DNA of 50,000 bases from Glandiceps talaboti. Lineage: Eukaryota > Hemichordata > Enteropneusta > Spengelidae. Shown one piece after another: positions 1 to 10,832 of the stretch. The stretch is from assembly GCF_964340395.1 (NCBI RefSeq), contig NC_135557.1, positions 13,880,161 to 13,930,160 on the forward strand, in the 5' to 3' direction. Within the stretch, counting starts at the first letter, position 1; each line of letters opens with the position of its first letter. A model generated the notes under the pieces. The model was not told where the DNA came from, did no database searches, and saw nothing but the letters and a program-made list of their open reading frames with translations. The translations under genes and the position numbers were made by a program.

Positions 1-633
1 AGCTGACCTTAGTGTCCTGTATGTATTGTTTGAAGAAATTTGAAATTCATAACTTATAACTTGCCAAAAAGAACATTAGACCAGGTGTGCTTTTAATTCA
101 GAAAGGTTGCATATATAGTTTAAAATGACATTTTAGAAATTCATCTAAGCTAAAATCAACCTCATCTTTGTTCTCCTGTAAGAGAGTGAATAGCAATACA
201 CAAAATCATTCAAAAGCAGGCATAATCAGTATTTTATCATATATTTTGGTGGAGTCATGATGTTTCAAAATGGTTAGAGTTGCCTGTTTGAAATCTAATC
301 TGCATTTTGCATGACTTAGCCTTGACATTGCCATTTATTTCTGTATGAAGACAGTGGACAAGATTTGAACCACAATTTGTCCTAGTCAAGCTAAATAATT
401 GTGGACATGGTAGTATATATGTTGCAATGTGAATGCTTTAATTGTATGTACTTAGTTACAGAATCTGTAATGGAGTGTATGCACCCCAGGAAGTTGAGGA
501 AGTATAAAGGACACTAAATTGTGTCAATATGGGTCTGTGCCAGGGGTAATAATTGTGAAGTGCTTTGAAAGTTGGAACGCTCTATGGAAAACTTGCATTA
601 TGATATTATCATTTTGTTTTTTACTAATTACAG
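1..633. other. upstream intron or flank of the exonuclease gene with an old SINE copy
   Basis: No coding exon was found. Positions 1-248 show nothing recognisable. Positions 249-590 are a diverged copy of the SINE found intact at 2103-2465. Shared blocks include TGGAGTCATGATG, GTTGCAATGTGAA and CCAGGGGTAATAATTGT. The stretch ends at the acceptor of the exon at 634, so at least its right part is intron. Confidence 0.6.
249..590 (+). mobile_element. diverged tRNA-derived SINE copy
   Basis: Collinear with 2103-2465 over most of its length, but the pol III boxes and the GCGC-rich tail are degraded, so this is an older insertion of the same family. Confidence 0.6.
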
Positions 634-791
634 GCAACCAGTACTAGCAGGAGAACAACAGATTCTGACTTTAGGTTTTGACATTGAGTGGCCAGTGACA
701 TATGAGAGTGGAAGAGAACCCAAAACAGCTTTAATACAGCTCTGTCCATCATCAGCTGTATGCTATCTTTTTCACCTCTCTTGTATGAGTG
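634..791 (+). CDS. WRN-like exonuclease exon, ExoI
   Basis: Acceptor TTACAG before 634, donor GTAAGT after 791. Enters with one base of a split codon and leaves in phase 1. Encodes [20 protein letters not shown], with the DxE metal-binding pair, then [11 protein letters not shown] and [10 protein letters not shown]. An upstream partner exon is required. Confidence 0.85.
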
Positions 792-1495
792 GTAAGTTTT
801 AGTTTCTTGAGACTATACTGAGATATTTGCTTGACCATATACACCTTAGTATAACTTAGAACCTGCACTCAGTGCCTACATGTAACCCTTAACTGAGATG
901 GCATAGACTTTTCATACAAAAGACTCCCTAGGCCATAGACTATTCATGCAAAAGAGTCCCTAGGTCAATGACTTTTTCCACTACAGAGTAGGATCTTACT
1001 TACTCTACAATTATCAACTTTAACTTGAAAGGAATAATAAAACATACAATCAATTCTATTTTGTCCTTATCCACCCATTACTCATATATTGTAAATGAAT
1101 ATTAATTTACCCAGATATGAGGTGAATTTGGCTTATGCAAATAAGTAAACTTGGCTGCATATATGCAGATTTGGCTTGGGAACCCAGAAGGGACTGTCTG
1201 CATATACACAGACATGGCAGTATAAGGGTTAAACTGGAACTGCTAGTGAGTTATAACCAGTGTAAATCATTTGATCGACCAAGCTGATTAACATTTTTTG
1301 TCACAGTGTGTACCCTGTCAATATAACTTTGGTATTTAGATTTATGATGAGTACTGTACTGTGTGTTTTCTCTTCATAATGTCAGGCTTTCCTGGTGGAC
1401 TCAAGATGCTACTACAAAATGAAAAAGTCAAGAAAGTTGGCGTTGGTATTCAGGGGTTAGTATTTTGTATGTATTATATTTGTATGTGTGTATGG

Positions 1496-1528
<33 letters not shown>

Positions 1529-3764
1529 TGTATGTATGTATGTATGGTATGTATAGTATGTATGTATGTATGTATGTATGTATGTATGTATGGTATGTAT
1601 GTATGTATGTATGTATACCGGTATGTATGTATGTATGTATGTATGTATGTATGTATGTATGTATGTATGTATGTATGTACGTACGTACGTACGTACACAC
1701 ATATGTACAGACGTACGTACGTATGTATGTGTGTGTGCATGTGTGCATGTGTGCATGTGTGCATGTGTGCATGCGGTGTGTGTGTGTGTTTGCTTTTTTG
1801 TTTGTTTGTTTGTTCTGTAAAATTATTTAAGTGGTAAATGGATGGAAAATTAGTATTTACATTGTATTTGGGATTTCAAATTAATAAAACAAGGAGTGTT
1901 TTTTTTCTCTGTTTCAGAGACATGTGGAAGTTACAAAGAGACTTTGATATCAAGATGACTAGAATTGTTGATTTATCAGAGTTTGGTAACCAAGTGACAA
2001 ACAGTCATGAAAACTGGAGTTTAGATGGACTATGTAAACATTTAGTAAGTATACAAACTGAATTTACTTCATTCACATTGAATAATTAAAAATACTTGTG
2101 AGTGGAGTCATGATGGGTGAATGGCTAGCGTGACCGGCTTGGAATCTACAGGTTGCAGGTTCGAGTCCCGTCGCTGCCTGCTGTTTGTTTCTGAGTGGCT
2201 AAAGTCCTTGGGCAAGATTTGAACCACGACTGTGCCTCAGTCAACCCAGCTGTATAACTGGGGACCTGGTAGGATGTAGGTTGCAATGTGAAGGCTTTAA
2301 TCCTATGCGCTTAAATGGCTGCAATGGATTGTATGCTCCCCGGGGAGTTGAGGAAGACTAAAGGACCGTTGTGCCATTCTGATCCGAGCCAGGGGTAATA
2401 ATTGTAAAGCGCTTTGAGCACGGAGTGGGAAAGCGCTATATAAGAAACCAACATTATTATTATTAATTATAAGCAACAAATATGAATTATGAAAACTGGA
2501 CTCTAAACATTTAGTAACTATAAAAACAGACCTCATCCTTAGTTATGTTATGTTATGTTATTGTTTATTAAGGTGTCCTATGTGAACTTATTCAAATTAT
2601 ACATTACTTAAACAAAATTTACAAACAAAAGAGCCACATCCAGCCCTCTGGCTTATAGGACACAAAAGGAAATGTCAAATTAAATTCATAAATATCACAT
2701 ACGTTTTAATTATAAATGAAGGTTTTCTTACGATTAAATGCTTCATGTAGAAAGTTTGCAGTATCAATGGGAAATTGTAACATTAAATGGCATAGTTTAT
2801 CATATATGTACATATGACTAAAGTTTGGCATTGAAGTTATTATTTTATACATTAATGCTTTTCTTAGATCCTTGTATGAATTAGTATTGAATAAAATATT
2901 TTGAAATTACAAGCAACAAATATAAATCACGTGTAGTGTTTTTTTTTCATCAAGGGAAATGCTCCTCCAGGAAATAAACAGAGGCATTTTACTAACTTTT
3001 AGTTCTAGAGTCAGTTCAGGGTTTGACATCAATCTGATTAAAATCCGATGTAGATGTCGGCTAATTGTGCATTGCTATCTTACCATCGTTATTTAGCTTG
3101 AATTGACCTTCGTAGTACATGTTTACATTTTTTAGCCTGGAGGAGGCGATCAGGCTAAAAAATGTAAACATGTACTACGAAGGTCAATTCAAGCTAAATA
3201 ATGATGGTAAGATAGCAATGCACGATTAGCCGACATCTACATCGGATTTTAATCAGATTGGGTTTGACATCAGCTACATTAGAAGCTAATTTTTTTTTTT
3301 AGGTTGTGTACCCAAAAATCAATTTGTATATGTATAGCTGCACAAATCCACTTACCCACAGGTGATTCAATACAATTCAGGGTGTATGATAATTATGATG
3401 ATTAAGGAAATACATAACAAAACATTTCTAAAAATGTTGCCGTTGCTGCTAGTGAAATTCCATATTTGTCTGGATTTATTTTGCATATTTTAATATTTTT
3501 TCTTATTGCTAGTTATCGAGTCTACTAAAATTATTTTGTACCATGTTTGTTTTTAAATAATTCATAATTTATACAATTTCTTTACAGCTTTGCCAAAAAC
3601 TAGACAAAGATGAAACTGTTAGAAAGAGTGATTGGAGACAACATCCATTGTCATGGCAACAAGAACTATATGCTGCAACAGATGCCTATGCCAGCCTTGC
3701 AATTTATGAAGACTTGGAAAAAAGAAATTCCAAACAAATACCACAAACAGGAAGCAAACATTAA
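634..3764 (+). CDS. WRN-type 3'-5' exonuclease, stand-alone (3' part, 4 exons)
   Basis: Join 634-791, 1386-1455, 1918-2044, 3588-3764; phases agree and the frame gives 176 residues plus TAA. The translation follows the Werner syndrome protein exonuclease domain throughout. ExoI is GFDIEWP (Asp and Glu metal ligands), ExoII is GVGIQGDMWKL (Asp), and ExoIII is YAATDAYA (Tyr and Asp). This is the complete DEDDy set, matching D82, E84, D143, Y212 and D216 of human WRN. Such enzymes remove nucleotides 3' to 5' from DNA during replication and repair. Only about 18 residues follow the ExoIII block before the stop, so no RecQ helicase is attached, as in the separate WRN exonucleases of flies and plants. 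The first coding exon(s) lie before position 634, probably outside the window, because exon 634-791 begins in mid-codon. It converges with MEGF8. Alternative: another DEDDy family such as EXD2, but the ExoI-ExoII spacing and flanking residues fit WRN better. Confidence 0.85.
902..966. repeat. short tandem duplication in exonuclease intron
   Basis: Two adjacent copies of a unit of about 33-43 bp containing CATAGACT, TTCAT and CAAAAGA-TCCCTAGG. It does not overlap a splice site. Confidence 0.5.
1386..1455 (+). CDS. WRN-like exonuclease exon, start of ExoII
   Basis: A 70-nt exon after ATGTCAG, encoding [20 protein letters not shown]. The donor is the weaker GTTAGT, chosen because it leaves phase 2 and joins the next exon to give GIQGDMW. 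A (TATG)n microsatellite begins about 45 bp after this donor. Confidence 0.82.
1490..1790. repeat. (TATG)n microsatellite with CGTA and TGCA variants
   Basis: A long run of ATGT units with ACGT and GTGTGCAT interruptions, just after the donor at 1455. All frames are open on both strands because the unit is 4 bp and stop-free; none of these frames is coding. Confidence 0.95.
1918..2044 (+). CDS. WRN-like exonuclease exon, ExoII
   Basis: Polypyrimidine tract and TTTCAG before 1918; donor GTAAGT after the TTA codon at 2042-2044. Completes the ExoII Asp ([13 protein letters not shown]) and continues to [10 protein letters not shown]. Its 3' end and donor are copied again at about 2490-2518, with a SINE between the two copies. 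Confidence 0.87.
2103..2465 (+). mobile_element. tRNA-derived SINE, nearly intact
   Basis: About 360 bp. A tRNA-like head has a perfect pol III B box, GGTTCGAGTCC at 2158-2168, preceded by an A-box-like TGAATGGCTAGCG. A body of unknown origin follows. The tail is AAAGCGCTTTGAGCAC, AAAGCGCTATATAAG and (ATT)n. The tail resembles the 3' end of the LINE at 18024-18826, which suggests that a LINE of that family mobilised it. It sits inside the duplicated exon-intron junction of the exonuclease gene. Confidence 0.78.
2466..2518 (+). repeat. second copy of the exonuclease exon-3 donor junction
   Basis: GAAAACTGGACTCTAAACAT at 2490 onward repeats the end of the exon at 1918-2044 (GAAAACTGGAGTTTAGATGG, AAACATTTA) and its donor as TTTAGTAACT. 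A TATAAGCAACAAATAT block at about 2468 recurs near 2908, so a third partial copy may exist. Confidence 0.65.
3031..3259. mobile_element. foldback MITE, Mutator-like, near-perfect hairpin
   Basis: Two arms of about 109 bp separated by about 11 bp. The tips are AATCTGATTAAAATCCGATG and its complement. The 12-bp sequence GGGTTTGACATC occurs on both sides (3019-3030 and 3260-3271) as a target-site duplication. Long inverted repeats with a 9-12 bp duplication suggest a Mutator or Foldback class DNA element. No ORF inside. Confidence 0.8.
3588..3764 (+). CDS. WRN-like exonuclease terminal exon, ExoIII
   Basis: TTTACAG before 3588, phase 0, ending with TAA at 3762-3764. Encodes [16 protein letters not shown], then [20 protein letters not shown] (Tyr and Asp of ExoIII) and a short basic tail. 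A foldback element lies in the 3' UTR 114 bp after the stop. Confidence 0.87.
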   Translation, partial: LCQKLDKDETVRKSDWRQHPLSWQQELYAATDAYASLAIYEDLEKRNSKQIPQTGSKH

Positions 3765-3877
3765 CCAGTATGGCTACATTACTCAGAATCACAGCTGCAG
3801 TACCCCAAGCAGAGTCTGGGAGAATGCTCTAGAAGTGATTGGCACATACATGTTTGATTGCCGAATGACACTTAACC

Positions 3878-4327
3878 AATCAGATTAGAATCTGATGTGG
3901 TGAAAGTGGCTAGATGCCTTTATATACTGTATTTCCATCATTTTGTGTCATTTGTTTTTTTCCGGATGATCGCCGCTTTCCCATATCTGACTCCGTGTAA
4001 TAGAAAATCTTGTTTGAATTTCAAGGATCTTGAAAGGTGTCTCCAACCAATCAGCATGCTTCTTTCAAAATCATTCGGAGAGATAGTGCTGCCAGAGACG
4101 GGTTGTGTCATCAACGCAATTCTGTTTTTTCAATTTCTTCAGTATGGGCAGCTACAGATGTAACGCACAACCTGATTGGCTACTCAAAAACACAAGTTCA
4201 AACAAGATTTTCTATAACACAGGGTCAAACGGCGATCACCCAGAACAAAACAAACGACACAAAAGATAGAAATAGAGGTAAATAAAGAAATCTAGCCACT
4301 TTCACCACATCAGATTTTAATCAGATT
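3878..4327. mobile_element. foldback MITE in the exonuclease 3' UTR, same family tips
   Basis: Inverted tips of about 40 bp (AATCAGATTAGAATCTGATG, GTGGTGAAAGTGGCTAGAT and complement) are related to those at 3031-3259. The 10-bp GACACTTAAC flanks both ends (3867-3876 and 4328-4337). The two small ORFs inside show no recognisable protein and are probably chance. Confidence 0.75.
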
Positions 4328-4948
4328 GACACTTAACATGACCTCTGGGGTGAAATTCCAAGATGGCAGTTCATGGTGAGAGCATTTTACACAATCTTCT
4401 AACAAAGATGATTACCAAAACAAAAATTATCGCTTAATTTCTGTGAATTATGTACAGAAAGATGTATAGATTGGCCCCAGAATCCTTTTTGTATTGGTTG
4501 AATTTAATATTCTTGTCATGGCAGATCATAAGTTAGTTTTAAATGGGTTAATTGGTATCATCACTGTATTTATCTTTGAACAATTCACTAATATTGGTGA
4601 GGTTGTTATTATAGGTGTGGTAAATGGTTGCTATGCTCATATTTATATATTTTTTGAATGCTTATTCACTTAACTATTGATCAATTTTGCTATTTTTATG
4701 CCAGATAACATCACTGTTGCTATGGGCATTGTTGTATACATGTATATATCTGTTTACTTTATGAAAAGCTCATTTCCATGACAACCCTGCAACAGTTTTA
4801 TTTATGTAATAGATACACTTTGTGTACTTACAGATGCTTCTGTTGCTGGGCATATTTGAATTCATCTTTTGAATGTTTTTAGTCAAATTTTTGTGATGAT
4901 ATTATGAAAAGAAGCAATACACATTGCTGCATATAGGAATGGTGTATC

Positions 4949-4954
4949 AATAAA
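4949..4954 (+). other. candidate poly(A) signal AATAAA
   Basis: AATAAA followed by T- and GT-rich sequence (CTTGTTGTAAATGTGTTC), 1.2 kb after the stop codon of the exonuclease gene. It looks the most typical of the candidates. Confidence 0.45.
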
Positions 4955-5257
4955 CTTGTTGTAAATGTGTTCAAAAAGTCCACAGAAATAATATTTTCTT
5001 GACATTATCAACAGAAGCACATTGTTGCATAGGAAGAGGATAGAAATAGTGAATTTGTATTGCTTCCCACTTCATCTATACTGTCCTTGTATTATAAGTA
5101 CTTTTCAATATTGAGTTATGTGTATATGTGGATGTGTATATATATCAGTGTGTGTATGTTTATGCAATTGAGTACATTTGTTTAACTATTTTCTTTATTA
5201 TCCTCGTATTTTGAGCACTTTACATTATTGAGTTATGTATATAGAGGTTTATGCATA

Positions 5258-5506
5258 TTTGTATGTATGTATGTATGTATGTATGTATGTATGTATGTAT
5301 GTATGTATGTATGTATGTATGTATGTGTGTATGTATGTGTGTATGTATGTATGTATGTATGTATGTATGTGTGTGTATGTATGTATGTATGTATGTATGT
5401 ATGTATGTATGTATGTATGTATGTATGTATGTATGTATGTATGTATGTATGAGTGTGTGTGTATGTATGTATCATGTATGTATGTGTGTGTGTGTATGTG
5501 TGTGTA
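5258..5506. repeat. (TATG)n microsatellite
   Basis: About 60 ATGT units with GTGT interruptions, followed by TGTGTGTATG. Open frames over it are repeat artefacts. Confidence 0.95.
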
Positions 5507-5707
5507 CTTTTGATTCACTTTTCTTCTTCATCCCATTATCGGTTTGAAATGAAGAAAAATGTACAGGTCATGGACAAGACGAGTTCTGCTTAACTATTTC
5601 CATGGTCCATATCAGATAACAATTGTCTATTTCTTATACATCCATTTTGTATATTTGTATCAAATGCATGTTCTTTGAAAGTGTAGCTTATTTTTGTTAT
5701 CTGGTGA

Positions 5708-5713
5708 AATAAA
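5708..5713 (+). other. alternative poly(A) signal AATAAA
   Basis: AATAAA after TTATCTGGTGA. It would give a 3' UTR of about 1.95 kb that includes the (TATG)n block. Confidence 0.35.
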
Positions 5714-6340
5714 TGTCATTCATCATCTCATTGTACGAACATGAATCTTACAGAAATATTATTTCAATTGGGTGTTCAATACTGCACTTGTACCACACTT
5801 TCAGATAATATTATTCACATGGGCTTCATTTGCATACAGTGACATTGGCAACTGCTGTATACTTGACCAATAAGGTAGGCCATACATGTTGCATTGCCCT
5901 CACCAGCCCGTTCTGAAAGGGATTGACCGATTTGTGAGGGTGCCACCATCATGGCATATCTCACCGACCTTATACCTAGCTACGAGAAAAATAAAATACT
6001 TGCACACGAAAAGATGTTGTTCATAGAAAGTTTTAATATTCCTATGCAAATCATTGACTACAATATATACATTGACATTTTGTAAGCAGCTTTCATTCTC
6101 TGCTTTAAAAAAAAATAGAGAAAAAAAGGAGCAGATAATTTCATATTTACAAGTTGTGTTGTACACCATACATAGCTTCTAAACCTATTCTGGAAAATTC
6201 GTGCAAAAATATGATGTATAAAATACTGTTTAGAAAGAGGGATGTTGTGTCTGTTAATGCTCTTGTTATAATATATGCTGCCTTACGAGGGCACTGTTGT
6301 CGCAATGGCACCACTTCATGAGGGTGTTTGGCACCATGTC
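5714..6340. other. intergenic, nothing recognised
   Basis: A+T-rich unique sequence between the convergent genes. A short ORF on the minus strand at 5900-6169 contains low-complexity Phe/Ser and no recognisable domain. Confidence 0.5.
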
Positions 6341-6355
6341 ACAGTCTTGGTTACC

Positions 6356-6705
6356 CAGACTCTCACGGCTGGGTGCCTCTCTATGAGACCACCGAGATGA
6401 GAATGTTGGGAAACGATATTCCAACTACCCCGCACCAGAAGTCACACAGTACACTTCTTCCAAGTCATAAAGATTGGGCTTAATGAGGCCTGTTTGTTGT
6501 AATTAAGATGTATCAGTCGCTTGAAAGGTGATAACTTGTCGCAAAGGTACCTGAATCGTTAAACCTGCAATGTTGGACGTGAAGTATTCTCCAGCATGCA
6601 CTGCTCTGGGAGCGATATCCCACACGGGGATAGTTGGAATCTCGTTTCCCCAGACACTCATCGAGGTGGTCTCGTAGAAGAGCCCCAGTGGTGAGAGTCT
6701 GGCAA
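6356..6705. mobile_element. imperfect foldback element
   Basis: Arms at about 6356-6433 and 6628-6705 are inverted copies, for example CCAGACTCTCAC against GTGAGAGTCTGG, and TTCCAACTACCCCG against CGGGGATAGTTGGAA. The minus-strand ORF at 6513-6854 runs through the right arm and shows no known domain. Probably a decayed DNA transposon. Confidence 0.6.
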
Positions 6706-7687
6706 ACTGAGACTACATGTGACAACCTTATGAGGGTAAGTGTTACCACTGCACCACCAATGAGGGCGCCGTTATCACAATGGAACCATCTTGTAAGGGC
6801 ACTCTTGTTACCATGATGAGGGAAGTGTGACATCTGAGCCAAACGTTTCATCATGATTTTGTTGGATCAAGAACGGATGAATTTGCAAATAATCACCTCT
6901 GTTACCAAAGTTTGCAATTTTGAATTTCTTTGTATCGTTATAACTCGTCTGACAGGAATTTGTATCCATGACAACCATCTCAGAGACTTTTTAAAAAAAA
7001 AGAGAAACAAGACCAAACAATCCCAATTCATGAATTGAATGAAACGATCCGAGATTTATTCTGAAAATATAAAAGGAAGCACCGACAGTTTTACTGCACT
7101 ATTTTTTGTTGTCTGTTTCCATTTCCTAATATCAACAGTTTAACACTAGCAGTTGATTTTTGCAAAATATATTTTGTGAATTGTTGAATTGCTAACTACT
7201 GATTTGATTGAAATTGTTCGAAGTGTGCTTAAACAGGTCCTGAAATTGTCTTACGTTTCACTTTTCGAACCTAGTGTAGGTTGACCAATTAGGAGGCTTT
7301 ATTGAAGTTTCTAAACCCAGGTGACAGCAGATGCCCTGTCGCTATTGGGTAATAATACATGTAGTTCCTCACTGCAAAATAAACAGAGTTAAACGTGTTG
7401 ACAATCAATCGAAGGTCATTTTGATAATTCAAGATTTCATTTAAACAATTCACCAACCAATTAACAGCCCTGTATATTGATGATATCATTGATCTGGGTG
7501 TTACCGATGATTTTATTGGTTGACAGTTTAAAAATGATTGCTGTGATTGGCTTGTGAATGGCTTAATGTAGATGTATGGATGATAATTAAAAATAGTTGA
7601 TATTTTACCCAGCATGCTGTGTGGTAAAGTGTCTATCACGAGTACCATGTATACACTACAATGTTTACACATCATGCAAAACAGGTG
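6706..7687. other. intergenic, nothing recognised
   Basis: Unique A+T-rich sequence. The minus-strand ORF at 7289-7675 (128 codons) has no motif I recognise and no splice or promoter context. I regard it as chance. Confidence 0.45.
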
Positions 7688-7800
7688 TGACTCCAGGTGG
7701 TTTGATCCCAGGTGTTCTGATAGTGGGTGTTATGATCCCAGGTGTTATGATCCCAGGTGTTACAATCCCAGGTGTTATGATCCCAGGTGTTATGATCTGT
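7688..7800. repeat. 15-bp minisatellite
   Basis: Seven or so copies of GGTGTTATGATCCCA with small variants. The 15-bp unit keeps two frames open, but no gene context supports a protein. Confidence 0.9.
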
Positions 7801-8890
7801 GACCTGTTACCTATATTTAAATACAATATGCCATATTCCGTTTAACCACATAGCAATCATTTTCACAAGAAATGTCAAAAGCTGGCGCTCATATGAGGAA
7901 TACTGAGGGCTTTCTTGACATAGAAGTCAAAAACGTGACTAAACACAGCTTGACGAGTTCTTTAAAATTACATCATCTGAAACAATGGTTTGATAGGTTA
8001 AGACTGCATTAAACATTTGCTGTCTAACACTGGGAAATTATGAGATTTTTTGTCTATGGTACTCAAGATTACAGCAATCACTTCTGGTCCAATAGCACTC
8101 CTAGTGGCTAAAGTATACAATCTTTTGTTTTTCTGAGAACTGGAATATGGAATATTGTTATCATATTTTAATAGGGGGGACAGAAATACAGCTTGTCACC
8201 AAATACATCATGTATACGAATGGTAACTCTGCTAGCAAGTTTGTAATCAAGTTTGACTCATATTGATCATATTGACCTGCTGTAGAAAGTCTTCACATCT
8301 CAATGACTTGCAGTATTAGAAAATATAGTCTGCATGCCATGGGTGCCTGATTTGCATACATACATACATGACATCTATTTTGCATATTATGGTTGTCAAT
8401 TTGCATATAGGGCATCTAATTTGCATAGCACATTATCTTGAAATAGGTTACTATGACGATGTCACCATGATATGTATACTGGTGATACAGCTGTATTTCG
8501 AACATGCTTGAAATTATCAGTGGGAGTGTACACTGCAAAATAAAAAGCTACTAAGCATCTAATGCAAATCACTCAGTTATGTCTACTAGCAGATCAATTT
8601 AATGTCACCTCCCCTTCCCTGTTAGTTATGACAAAATGAACATAATGATAATATAGACTTTGCACAGCAAAAATTGAGAAGCATTGGTTGTTGCACATCT
8701 GTTATGCTAAATACACATCAGTTATAATATCAATATAAAAATATTTGCAAGCTATCAATATGCTAGTAGTTATTATGCTAATTATATGCAAATTAATATG
8801 CAAATTATGTGTACTACTGTATCTTAGCTCTAACTGATTATTTTTCTTTTGCTGAAAAATATACAATCAAGTCAGTTTTGGCACTCTTTA
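7801..8890. other. intergenic A+T-rich sequence with clustered TTTGCAT motifs
   Basis: No gene. ATTTGCAT or TTTGCATA-like octamers recur between about 8340 and 8810. They resemble POU octamer sites but are also expected by chance in such composition. Confidence 0.4.
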
Positions 8891-8891
8891 G

Positions 8892-9290
8892 GAATCAGTT
8901 ATTTGTATATCATCACAGGTGGTAATCTGCATAATGAAAATATCAATTGATGTGATTGGCTGATAAACTACAAAGCTTTCAATAATCAACCTATTTGCAT
9001 AGTGTTTTATATGCAAAATTATTCAAAATCAGTTATTAGAATATCATCACAGGTGGTAATTTGCATAATGGGAATATCAATTGATGTGATTGGCTGATAA
9101 ACTACAAAGCTTTCAATAACCAACCTATTTGCATAGTGTTTTATATGCGAAATTATTCAAAATCAGTTATTAGAATATCATCACAGGTGGTAATATGCAT
9201 AATGGGAATATCAAATGAATTGATTGGCTGATAAAATATAAAGACTCCCATTATCGACCTATCAGCATCGCCATTACATGCTATATTAGT
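8892..9290. repeat. 134-bp tandem repeat, three copies
   Basis: Block CATCACAGGTGGTAAT recurs at 8911, 9045 and 9179, exactly 134 bp apart. Each unit carries GATGTGATTGGCTGATAAA (a CCAAT box on the complement) and TTTGCATAGTGTTTTATATG. Confidence 0.88.
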
Positions 9291-10486
9291 CAAATTAATG
9301 TATATTAGATGCCAAAATTGAAGCGAGACAAGCCTTGGAAAAAAAAAGCTAAGCCTATCAGCAAGAAATTAATTAAATTCTGATGAAAAGCAGTATTTCC
9401 ATGCTATAACATCATCCAATCACATTCGTTTACAAGTATCACGGTCCAATCAAATTCTTGAAATTGAAAATTTACATATCAACCATTAGCCAATCAAAAA
9501 CAAGTATTAAAGTATAGCTATCAAGTCAATTTGTAATTGAAGTAATTTATGTAAACTAGTGTTGTATTTAGTAACATTTTCAGATGACTTTTGGTGTAAG
9601 AAATTGACAAATAAATTTTGTACAAACATCAAGATTGGAGACTAAAAAACAATTATCTCAGCAAAAAATTATATTTTTAATCCCATGGGATGCTTTTCTT
9701 TGTAGGAAATACATTTCATAAACATATCCATTTTTTCATATTAATTGCAGCCCAGAAAATCTCTCTACGCAAGCATGGTTTGAATAGGATACAACACAAT
9801 AGGATATGGAGAGCGCCCTCAACATTGCAAATAGAATGATACAACACAACCGGATATGGACAGCGCCCTCAACGTTGCAAATAGTTAATTCTATTAAAAT
9901 AATGCTGAAAAGCACAAACGATCTTCAGGCCCAAAAAAAGTTTAAAATAATTACTGACAGTGTAGTCAACAAGTTTTTTGATATTTCGTTTTGAAAATAA
10001 AAATATTAAAATTGTACACGCACATGATAACAAAAGTAGTTTTTCTTTTAAATAAAGCAAACTTATTCCACGTTTCCTCTTGACATAATTTTAAGGATGT
10101 AATATGTCATGAAATGTCTTGTTACCATGACAACCATTTACTTTAGCAGTGTGTATATATCTATATATGTACATCATGATAACACCAATGTCAATTCTTA
10201 CATTTCCTATGTAATGAAACGATACATATCGACATTGAATGTTTTTTTTTTTTTTTTACAATCATTTAAAAACAAACAAAGAAGCTATGAAGGTGAATCA
10301 AAAATATGCCTTTGCAAATGAAAGCAAACATAATTACAAATTTAAAATCGTGACATACTTCTACGACTGGGTGCATCAGTCCAACTTTTTCCTATACACA
10401 GTAAGATGTCAACGCTGGTATGACTTTGTTTTGGCCAAAACTAGCACGGGTGGCGGCCCCTGTTATATTTATGACTTAAAAACGAG
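9291..10486. other. intergenic, otherwise nothing recognised
   Basis: Besides the duplication at 9787-9884 and a T tract near 10240-10258, no gene or repeat was identified. The short ORFs at 9806-9994 and 10109-10526 have no recognisable domain. Confidence 0.4.
9787..9884. repeat. 50-bp tandem duplication with AGCGCCCTCA
   Basis: Two copies of a unit of about 50 bp: ATACAACACAA, GGATATGGA, AGCGCCCTCAAC and TTGCAAATAG. The AGCGCCCTCA 10-mers are at 9812 and 9862. Confidence 0.85.
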
Positions 10487-10832
10487 CCATATGGATGAGG
10501 ATTGGGTATTTATTTTGGATTTTTAATTTATAAAATAATGTTATCATGGTGTCCTACTTGAAAAATCAATGCGAAACAAACATATGCCAAGTCCTTATTT
10601 GTAACTCAATATACTACAAAAGATTACTAAAATGTGTAAAATCTTTGCTATTACTGTACATACAATAACAAACATTTTACACATTTTTTTTTCAGCTCTC
10701 TGCAATGTATTGAGTTACAAACACAGGACTTTGTTAATGTTGTTTCGCATTGACTTTTCAAGTAGGAAGCCACGATAAAATTGTTTCATAAATTAAAAAT
10801 CCAAAATAAATACCCAACCCTCATCCATATGG
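10487..10832. mobile_element. foldback MITE family A, most complete copy
   Basis: Long inverted arms start CCATATGGATGAGG, TTGGGTATTTATTTTGG and end with the complement; about 346 bp. Related copies: 15098-15430, 45300-45660, and a half copy at about 32325-32440. Confidence 0.78.

Larger units (their letters stand above)
3765..5713 (+). other. probable 3' UTR of the exonuclease gene
   Basis: There is no coding signal after the stop. The stretch holds the MITE at 3878-4327, poly(A) signal candidates and a long (TATG)n block. The true 3' end cannot be fixed from sequence. Confidence 0.5.

Noticed and set aside
1361-1837. Long Cys/Val/Tyr or His/Thr/Tyr ORFs on both strands
   Set aside because: They are (TATG)n read in stop-free frames; the same appears at 5228-5547, 20128-20802 and 45714-46139. 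No codon bias or gene context.
7289-7675. 128-codon minus-strand ORF in the intergenic region
   Set aside because: No domain, composition like A+T-rich non-coding DNA, and no supporting splice or promoter context.
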